Under the pieces are notes generated by a model. That model had not been told where the DNA came from. It saw only the letters and a list, made by a program, of their open reading frames with translations, and did no database searches. Shown piece by piece: positions 48,470 through 55,960 of a DNA stretch of 55,960 nucleotides. Both the position numbers and the translations under genes were made by a program. The first letter of the stretch is position 1; each line of letters opens with the position of its first letter. This DNA comes from Tubiluchus corallicola. Taxonomy: Eukaryota > Priapulida > Priapulimorpha > Priapulimorphida > Tubiluchidae. Where the stretch lies: NCBI GenBank assembly GCA_030141605.1, contig JAQGDQ010001089.1:2501-58460 (forward strand), read 5' to 3'.

Positions 48470-49520
48470 ATTTTGTATCACTTTTCATGCAGAGCTTGTA
48501 TCAGCAGTAACGCTGTATAAAGATTCTAATTTTAAACTCTTGCGACGACCGCTAGGCACAGCCATTTTGACATTTGAAACAAGTTTAGATGAGATTGTGC
48601 AGCATTAGAAAAAAAACAATCAAAGCATTCATAGCACTCTTCACTAACTAAACAAATTTTTAAATTACTTAAGATTGTCAATAAGATCAACAATTGCATT
48701 TTTTTCAGTAGTGCACACTGGGATGGTGAGCCAATAACGTTTTAACATTTGGCGTGAATATTTTAAATTATTAAGAATTTTTTTGCAGTTATATAATTCG
48801 TCCAAACAGGTAAGATTAAAGAAAAACCGGGTGATTGTGTAAACACGAGTTCAAAATAAAGAAAATATTGAAAACTACAATAGCTTATTTTAAATCATAC
48901 TTAGATTAAATAATAATTACCTCAGATACTTTTGTTAAACTTTCAAAGCTACTCGCGGCTCAGTGAATCTACTAAGATTGGCAACGGCGCTGTTTTGTCA
49001 CGTTCGCGTGGTCGACAAATAGAAGGTGGTACCGTGATAACCATGACCATGAATTGCTGTGCCAGCTTCTGACGTCATATGATGTAGAGCCCATTTTCGT
49101 CACATCACGCGTTTCAGCAGTAACACTTACGCAAACGCGCTTGACGCACAAGGGAAGATGCCTGCCATTGCACAAACTGTATTTAGTTTCCGAAGTCTTA
49201 TGACGTAGAGCCCGTTTTCTTTACATCATGCGTTTCAACAGTAACACTTACGCAAACGCGCTTGACGCGCAAGGGAAAACGCCTGCCATTGCACAAACTG
49301 TGGTTAGTTTCTGACGTAGCAATGGCTGTGTTCGGTTGCCGTTAATTAACTTTCTAAGCTAATTATTCAAATATAAGAAACAATTGCTAACTTTTATAGG
49401 CAAGAAAATATATATTTTGGACAGTAAATTTAAATGAGATTGAGTCTAAACAATCGTCCGGTTTTCCTTTAATGCTAAGTAATATAACTTTTTTGTATGG
49501 AAAGTTTTTCTGGGACGTGG
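48470..49520. mobile_element. Family 4 interspersed repeat, copy 3, interrupted by MITE
   Basis: Outer parts match 36535-36990 and 35155-35930 (CAGCAGTAACGCTGTATAAA at about 48501; TGCTAAGTAATATAACTTTT at about 49473). The middle is occupied by the TTAA-flanked MITE at 48820-49468. Confidence 0.65.
48820..49468 (+). mobile_element. TTAA-flanked MITE, family 1, copy 3 (nested)
   Basis: 649 bp bounded by TTAA at 48816-48819 and 49469-49472. Ends AGAAAAACCGGGTGATTGTG and CAATCGTCCGGTTTTCCT. It carries an internal duplication (CCATTGCACAAACTGT at about 49163 and 49286; CGCAAACGCGCTTGACG twice), explaining its larger size. Confidence 0.88.
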
Positions 49521-49849
49521 ATAGTCTAAAAATTTCTTTCTTTCCAGCCCAGCAATAAGTCGAACTGAGCATCAAACAGCAGACATTGATAAAATTTCAA
49601 AACACACTAACGAATAAGATAAGTTAATAAACCTTTTGCACAGTTCACGACGGCAATTATCAGTGGACGTGAACATAGTGGTAATGACAGTGGCAACGGT
49701 AATGGCAGCCATAAATATAATAATTTTCATCTGTTTGATGATACACTGCTGTTGTTATGGTAGTTTCACGTTTGAATGTTTGACTTGCACGTGAACTTTT
49801 ATAAAACTCTTTCATTTTGCTAGTTATAGTTATAAAGTGGAAAATGACA

Positions 49850-49900
49850 ATTTTGATGATGATGATGATAATGATAATAATAATAATAATAATAGTAATA

Positions 49901-49932
<32 letters not shown>

Positions 49933-49977
49933 AATGATAATAATAATAAATTGTAAAAATTATAATAATAATAATAA

Positions 49978-50024
<47 letters not shown>

Positions 50025-50037
50025 TAAAAACAACAAC

Positions 50038-50068
<31 letters not shown>

Positions 50069-50090
50069 GTTAAAATAGATAAGAATAGTT
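49850..50090. repeat. (GAT)n/(AAT)n microsatellite
   Basis: Runs of GATGATGAT and AATAATAAT with short interruptions. Part of the left arm of the large inverted repeat from about 49932. Confidence 0.95.
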
Positions 50091-50232
50091 ATTAAAGTTA
50101 TAATAGTTAAAAAGATAATAATCCAAATTGTAATGTAATAATGCATGCTGAAGTGATGGTTAATTACAAAATTATTACAATAAATTATTATTATTCTAAT
50201 TCTGATTTCGGACGATGGGTGTGATTTGTTTA

Positions 50233-50286
50233 CTCGTAACCCTAATTTCTGCAGAAGGGCACCACCAGAAATTAGGATTACGAGAA
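50233..50286. repeat. Hairpin CTCGTAA-CCTAATTTCTG / CAGAAATTAGGATTACGAG
   Basis: A 19-bp stem with a short GC-rich loop lies inside the arm. The left-arm copy has one mismatch (C for T); the right-arm copy near 55608-55661 is perfectly paired. Confidence 0.75.
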
Positions 50287-50628
50287 AACGAAGCAGTGTC
50301 ACATGTTCACTTGGTGGGAGGGCTTTACGCGTGAGTGTTATTCTTTTGCGTGTTCTATCGCGGGGAAGGGGAGGGATTGCGAAATGATTAAAACAAAAGG
50401 TAAAGGAAAGGGTTAACTGCAAAAAAGAACACCAAACATTTCATTTTTCGGCTTTTAAAAATATTCTTCAAATAAAATTAATTTAATTAGACAAATTTAA
50501 TAAGCTTAATAAAACACTTATAAATTTGAAGGAACAAATTGTCGTTATCAGATTAAAATTTAATATTTTTACTTGATTTTTCGAATTGCAAAGTGAAAAG
50601 CTTTGACATACAACAAGAAACGTTAACC

Positions 50629-50650
50629 ATTATTATTATTTTTAATATTA

Positions 50651-50699
<49 letters not shown>

Positions 50700-50920
50700 A
50701 ATTATTATTATAATAATCATCATCATCGTCGTCGTCATCATCATCACCACCATCACCATCATCATCATTATCATCATCATTATGATCAACATTGTCATCA
50801 TCATCGACATGATCGTCGTCATCATCAACATTATCATCATTATGATCAACATCATCATTATCATCATCATCATCATCATCAACATTATCATCATCATTAT
50901 CATTATTATTATAACAAAAC
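50629..50920. repeat. (ATT)n/(ATC)n microsatellite
   Basis: ATTATTATT then ATCATCATC with occasional GTCGTC and AACATT interruptions. Mirrored in the right arm at about 54973-55265. Confidence 0.95.
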
Positions 50921-51438
50921 AAAAATAATATAGAGCTACTGACTGAAACACCAAATCCAAATCGTCAGAATTAATTAATCCCACTTATTAAATCCTTGAA
51001 TGTAATTTTCTGAGCATTAAATGCACCACGACTTAAAACTTGAATAATTTTGTAAGACTTGCAAATGTCAAATATATCGTGGCTTTTATGCGAAACATCA
51101 AAATAAAATTTCAGCTGCTTCAGCTGCTGCTTTATTATTCTGACTCTGTGTCATAAATTTTCATATTCCTTGTAGAAAAGTTTATAGGTTCATAAAACGG
51201 CAACACGGGTAATCTTTGACAACATTGTACGGTTACCTGATCAGCAAAACACAAGCGTTAGAAAGCGGCCAATGAACGAAATGGCTACATTGAATACATT
51301 GTGAAGCGAAGTAATAGCCGAGTGGTCACGATTTAAACTTAGCAACTGTACTTGAGAATGACGTCGAGCCTGATCAGTGATTGGATGTGTGTTTGCCTGG
51401 TTTAATATTCGCTCTGTGTGGTTTCATTTGTAAGGCTG

Positions 51439-51440
<2 letters not shown>

Positions 51441-51477
<37 letters not shown>
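51441..51477. repeat. (CT)n microsatellite
   Basis: About 18 CT units. The counterpart (GA)n in the right arm (54391-54447) is longer, about 28 units. Confidence 0.95.
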
Positions 51478-51478
<1 letters not shown>

Positions 51479-51545
51479 ACTGGTGCTTAAAGGAAAACTG
51501 GACCCCATCTTAAACTATAACCTAAACAATCTACCCTGTAAAATA

Positions 51546-52981
51546 ATTCAGGTTACATTTCAATATTCAATTACACGTCCGATCAGCTAGTAAAATGTTT
51601 AGTAGACTATGTAGTTCTGCAACAAACTTTAGGGAATGCCACTGGATGGATGACCTGATCTGAGTTTATGAAAAATGACGTTGTAAACAATGGCAGGTCT
51701 AGGGTTGGCGTGTAATTCTTCCGTTATATGCCGGTAATAGAAGAGCTAATCCAATAATAGTGTTATTGACGCTGGTTTTTATTGCAGCATTAATCTTGCT
51801 GTTAATGACGGCAACAAAAGCAACAGTCATGAGCAACGGTAACTGTTGCCGTCACTTGTAACAGTGTCTCTGAATTTACTGCTAGCAAAAATGTCAATAA
51901 ATTTACTTCTTACCTTTTATTTCTTCCGGGTGATTTAGTAGTTAATGTAGCTTAATTTAAGATAAACTGTTAGATGAGCACAACTCTTGCAAACTGTTCG
52001 CAATCTTACGAATTTTTGCTTTCTGTGTTGCGAACTGTTTTGCTAATGAAAAACTCACTTTTCGTTTTCCCTGATTGAGCGAAATTTTCCGCAATTTCTA
52101 GCAAAACAATTAAATCTGCTGAAGTCGTCGTTTCTCATAGTAGAAACGCTTTTATTCACCAAAACAATTTTTACCTCTGAAAATTACCGTTTGTAAAGAA
52201 CAACTATCTGCCACTGATGGAGTACCACAAGGAGCTATGCTAGGTCCGCTGTTTTGCAATTTGTATATTTTGGAAACCTTTTTGCGCGTTTTAACGAATA
52301 CTAACAAGTCACTAATCATCTAAAGACAATATTTTGTAGTTATTACGTAGCTAGGGCCTTGTTAGTATGACAGTGAGTCGACACATCGCTGCCACGAACA
52401 CTTATTTGCGTCACTGTAAGCAAAATAACGTTTTCTGAACTTCCCAGCGCAACGTGTTGGAAAGCTCTCTCTGAAACTTTTTACCACCAACAATTAGCGC
52501 AAACTCGTCTCGCGTTCCCGCTCGCTTAGAAGAAGCCGCGGAAACACCGGGATGACTTCACTTAGGGCGCTCTCTGCCGAAAACGCTTCAGCTAGAGAAT
52601 GGCTTCAGTTGCCCGCGGATGGCAAGTCTGTCAGCTGCTGTGTATCGTATCAGGTGGTTGAAACAGAAAGCAAATCTTACGCAAAGTCTAACGTGTAAAA
52701 AGGCTTCTTTATAGCATTGTTGATAATCACTTGGCTTCGTGTTGTACATTAACAGAAAATATATGCAGGCATTCCGTGAAGCCATTTTAGAAGCAGCTGC
52801 TAGCGTTTCAGTCTTGCATAAGACCCCTATGCGGGGTTTTTAAAAGCATTCTTACGTGCACCTGGGCCTGACATCGCTGCTTTCAACAAGTGTCATTAAT
52901 GCTAATGTTTTGACAGGCAAGGCTCTGTGATCTGAGAGTTCTTTTCACGCGACGCGGTCCGCGCTGGGGATACATTTTATA
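51546..52981. other. Loop of the large inverted repeat, left part
   Basis: Mostly unrecognised DNA. Contains the RT relic at 52189-52311. No gene with intact structure was found. Confidence 0.4.
52189..52311 (+). pseudogene. Non-LTR retrotransposon reverse transcriptase relic
   Basis: The frame VCKEQLSATDGVPQGAMLGP continuing LFCNLYI matches the RT domain motif 'GVPQGS-LGPLLFxLYIND' of LINE-type enzymes. The reading ends at a stop soon after (NKSLII). Only this motif survives; it is a dead fragment. Confidence 0.6.
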
Positions 52982-53101
52982 CACTACGGCCAAATCACGT
53001 TGAAAACACTGGTTCTCGTCAGATCACTGAAGTTAAGCAACGTAGAGCCTGGTTAGTACTTGAATGAGTGACCGCCTAGGAATACCAGGTGCTGTAGGCT
53101 T
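52982..53101 (+). rRNA. 5S rRNA-like sequence (pseudogene or 5S-derived SINE head)
   Basis: About 120 nt aligning end to end with eukaryotic 5S rRNA: CTACGGCCA start, GAAGTTAAGCAACGT (box A region), GAGCCTGGTTAGTACTTGAA (intermediate element), GAGTGACCGCCTAGGAATAC and GGTGCTGTAGGCT end. Several changes from the usual consensus (AAATCACGTTGAAAACACTG in helix II-III, AAGCAACGTAGAG) suggest it may not be a functional gene. No T-run terminator follows directly, so read-through into the next about 300 bp, as in a SINE3-type element, is possible. Confidence 0.8.
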
Positions 53102-53497
53102 GCTCACTGACTCCGGCAGCTCCTGCAGCCAACCTGGTGCCAAACGTATCGCTCCGCTTTCCTTTGGACTACACCAGGGAGGAAGAGAGGGGGTTCCTGT
53201 TGTCTGCACAACTCAGGATCTCCATACACCTTGCCCAGGCGTGCACCCTGGAGACGTTCAAGGATCCCACTGTTGAGGCACAGTCGACGCTGCAGCTGGT
53301 TCAATGAGATCAATAACTTACTCTCTTGGCGCACACTCCATTGTCTTCCGACACAGAAGGATGCCAACAACAACAACTTACAGATTATCCCAGCATGGCC
53401 AGTGGCAGAGGATAAGGAGCTATAGTGGCTACAGAAATGTGAATACAGGTTCAGAAAAGAGAATTCTTATGTCCATATTATCTAAGCAAATTGTCTT
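53102..53497 (+). other. Possible body of a 5S-derived SINE
   Basis: GC-richer sequence directly after the 5S-like unit (GGCAGCTCCTGCAGCCAACC, GCACACTCCATTGTCTTCCG, AGGATGCCAACAACAACAAC). No second copy is present in this window, so the element call is tentative. Confidence 0.35.
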
Positions 53498-53501
53498 TTA
53501 A

Positions 53502-54380
53502 AGGAAAACAGGACGATTTCTTATATCCTCTCGGTCACACAGTCCTGGGTTAGGTGGCCGAATGGTTTAGAAACCACGCAGTCTTGAGTTCGATACTAGC
53601 AGCTGCCAATGCCACGATTTTTTATATCCTCTCGATCATATAGTCCTGGGTTAGGTGGCCGAATGGTTCAGAAACCACGCAGTCTTGAGTTCGATACTAG
53701 CGGCTGCCATTGCCAGGGTGCAATACTCTACATGTTATTTGTTATTAATATGTTGCGTCCTTACTGTTGTAAGTGTAAGTGGCTAAATAGTCTTTAGTGC
53801 TAGTCTGTCTTTCTGTCCTGCCCCATTTTGAAGTACTGTAAAAATATGCTTTTTAGCACCTATAATAACGCCAAACGATTTCTGGTAATTAAATAATGTG
53901 TTAAATGTTAATCAACCGTGGGCGAGCCCAACTACTGATGACGTCACAAACTAACATAACAAACTAACGTCACAAACAAGCGTGTTGCACGTGTTTGCGT
54001 AAGCAAAAATTTAAGTACAGTGCTACTGTAAGATATTCCGTGCGTTGTATTAAACTCGGAAAATATTCAAATTTAAAATTCAAATTTCAAGCAGTCCGCT
54101 CTGCTCGCGCGCTCTTGAACGTCGTGCTCTACGTCACAACTGAACAGCTCTGAACTGAAAGGTACAGGCCTGTTTTGTGCAACTTTTCGAGATGGAGGCC
54201 ATCTAACTACCAATGACAAAATACTTTTAACGGCAAGTACTAGCCATACGAACGCTAAATTACGTTTCTGTTGTAATAATTGTTTCATGTAAGACGTTCT
54301 TGAAAAATAAAATGCATTCTTTCAATATTTTACAGGGTAGATTGTTTAGGTTATAGTTTAAGATGGGGTCCAGTTTTCCT
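53502..54380 (+). mobile_element. TTAA-flanked MITE, family 2, copy 3, with duplicated tRNA-like insert
   Basis: 879 bp between TTAA at 53498-53501 and 54381-54384. Ends AGGAAAACAGGACGATTTCT and GGGTCCAGTTTTCCT. The interior from about 53800 matches 12317-12903. The left part carries two copies of a ~100-bp unit with the tRNA-like segment. Confidence 0.8.
53549..53708 (+). repeat. Two tRNA-like (box A/box B) segments in tandem
   Basis: At about 53549-53607 and 53650-53708: TGGCCGAATGG (box A, Leu/Ser-tRNA type) and GAGTTCGATAC (box B) with about 23 nt between the boxes. No full cloverleaf or acceptor pairing was found, so this is a SINE-like relic, not a tRNA gene. Confidence 0.5.
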
Positions 54381-54392
54381 TTAAGCACCAGT

Positions 54393-54450
<58 letters not shown>

Positions 54451-55193
54451 CAGCCTGACAAATGAAACCACACAGAGCGAATATTAAACCAGGCAAACAC
54501 CCATCCAATCACTGATCAGGCTCGACGTCATTCTCAAGTGCAGTTGCTAAGTTTAAATCGTGACCACTCGGCTATATCTTCGCTTCACAATGTATTCAAT
54601 GTAGCCATTTCGTTCGTTGGCCGCTTTCTAGCGCTTGTGTTTTGCTGATCAGGTAACCGTACAGTGTTGTCAAAGATTACCCGTGTTGCCGTTTTATGAA
54701 CCTATAAACTTTTCTACAAGGAATATGAAAATTCATGACACAGAGTCAGAATAATAAAGCAGCCTGAAGCAGCTGAAATTTTATTTTGATGTTTCGCATA
54801 AAAGCCACGATATATTCGACATTTGCAAGTCTTACAAAATTATTCAAGTTTTAAGTCGTGGTGCATTTAATGCTCAGAAAATTACATTCAAGGATTTAAT
54901 AAGTGGGATTAATTAATTCTGACGATTTGGATTTGGTGTTTCAGTCAGTTGGTCTATATTATTTTTGTTTTGTTATAATAATAATGATAATGATGATGAT
55001 AATGTTGACGATGATGATGATGATGATAATGACGATGATGTTGATCATAATGATGATAATGTTGATGATGATGACGATCATGTTGATGATGATGATGACA
55101 ATGTTGATCATAATGATGATGATAATGATGATGATGGTGATGGTGGTGATGATGATGACGACGACGATGATGATGATTATTATAATAATAATT

Positions 55194-55242
<49 letters not shown>

Positions 55243-55824
55243 TAATATTAAAAATAATAATAATGGTTAACGTTTCTTGTTGTATGTCAAAGCTTTTCAC
55301 TTTGCAATTCGAAAATTCAAGTAAAAATATTAAATTTTAATCGGATAACGACAATTTGTTCCTTCAAATTTATAAGTGTTTTATTAAGCTTATTAAATTT
55401 GTCTAATTAAATTAATTTTATTTGAAGTTTATTTTTAAAAGCCGAAAAATGAAATGTTTGGTGTTATTTTTTGCAGTTAACCGTTTCCTTTACCTTTTGT
55501 TTTAATCATTTTGCAATCCCTCCCCCTCCCCGCGATAGAACACGCAAAAGAATAACACTCACGCGTAAAGCCCTCCCACCAAGTGAACATGTGACACTGC
55601 TTCGTTTTCTCGTAATCCTAATTTCTGGTGGTGCCCTTCTGCAGAAATTAGGATTACGAGTAAACAAATCACACCCATCGTCCGAAATCAGAATTAGAAT
55701 AATAATAATTTATTGTAATAATTTTGTAATTAACCATCACTTCAGCATGCATTATTACATTACAATTTGGATTATTATCTTTTTAACTATTATAACTTTA
55801 ATAACTATTCTTATCTATTTTAAC

Positions 55825-55855
<31 letters not shown>

Positions 55856-55868
55856 GTTGTTGTTTTTA

Positions 55869-55909
<41 letters not shown>

Positions 55910-55960
55910 TTATTATTATTATTATTATTATAATTTTTACAATTTATTATTATTATCATT
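54326..55960 (-). repeat. Large inverted repeat, right arm (runs off window end)
   Basis: Reverse complement of 49932-51545. It includes (GA)n at 54391-54447, the ATG/ATA arrays at 54973-55265, the perfect hairpin near 55608-55661, and (ATT)n at 55830-55930. The window ends inside it. Confidence 0.93.

Larger units (their letters stand above)
49932..51545 (+). repeat. Large inverted repeat, left arm
   Basis: Matches the reverse complement of 54326-55960 almost throughout, including the ATT/ATC arrays, a CT run, the segment CTGATCAGTGATTGGATG and a terminal TTAAAGGAAAACTGGACCCC motif. The arm probably extends left of 49932, but its partner is cut by the window end. Confidence 0.93.

Noticed and set aside
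50553-50984. Ile/Met/Asn/Asp homopolymer frames (also 54903-55340)
   Set aside because: Translations of ATT/ATC microsatellites in the palindrome arms.

Overview
The window is nuclear DNA of an invertebrate animal. It has AT-rich, intron-containing genes with GT-AG splice sites, many MITE-like transposons and a very high density of micro- and minisatellites. No operons, CRISPR arrays or bacterial-type signals were seen. The species cannot be named from the sequence. A Spaetzle/neurotrophin-like cystine-knot gene pair beside conserved animal housekeeping genes fits a non-vertebrate metazoan.

Layout. (1) 0.4-3.5 kb (+): last three coding exons of a secreted cystine-knot ligand (gene A). (2) 9.0-14.2 kb (+): tandem paralogue (gene B) with the same exon phases, a signal-peptide-like segment, a KRKKR furin site and nine cysteines in the mature domain. 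Between them lies a 1.5-kb trinucleotide 'megasatellite' (5.4-6.9 kb). (3) 14.8-21.4 kb (-): complete NEIL1 DNA glycosylase in five coding exons, convergent with gene B. (4) 24.6-29.6 kb (-): complete SF3B3 splicing factor in only two coding exons. (5) 31.9-42.2 kb (+): complete six-exon AMACR (alpha-methylacyl-CoA racemase) ending in the peroxisomal signal SKL. (6) 43.9-45.6 kb: 57-bp minisatellite. (7) 47.2-47.7 kb (-): terminal exon and poly(A) signal of an unrecognised gene. (8) 49.9-56.0 kb: a large inverted repeat with arms of at least 1.6 kb. Its 2.8-kb loop carries a reverse-transcriptase relic, a 5S rRNA-like sequence and a MITE with duplicated tRNA-like motifs.

The most unusual signal is a set of minisatellites that copy exon-intron boundaries of the gene in which they sit. 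AMACR exon 4 (3' end plus donor) is iterated about ten times. The end of AMACR exon 5 is iterated five times. The acceptor of gene B exon 2 is preceded by a tandem array of acceptor-like copies. The genome is also rich in MITEs: TTAA-flanked families sharing one terminal motif (with a paralogous empty site visible), pogo-like elements with TA duplications, and a group sharing an internal core but carrying different termini.

The genes do not form a pathway. A and B are likely Toll/Trk-type ligands, NEIL1 acts in base excision repair, SF3B3 in the U2 snRNP, and AMACR in peroxisomal/mitochondrial branched-chain lipid oxidation.
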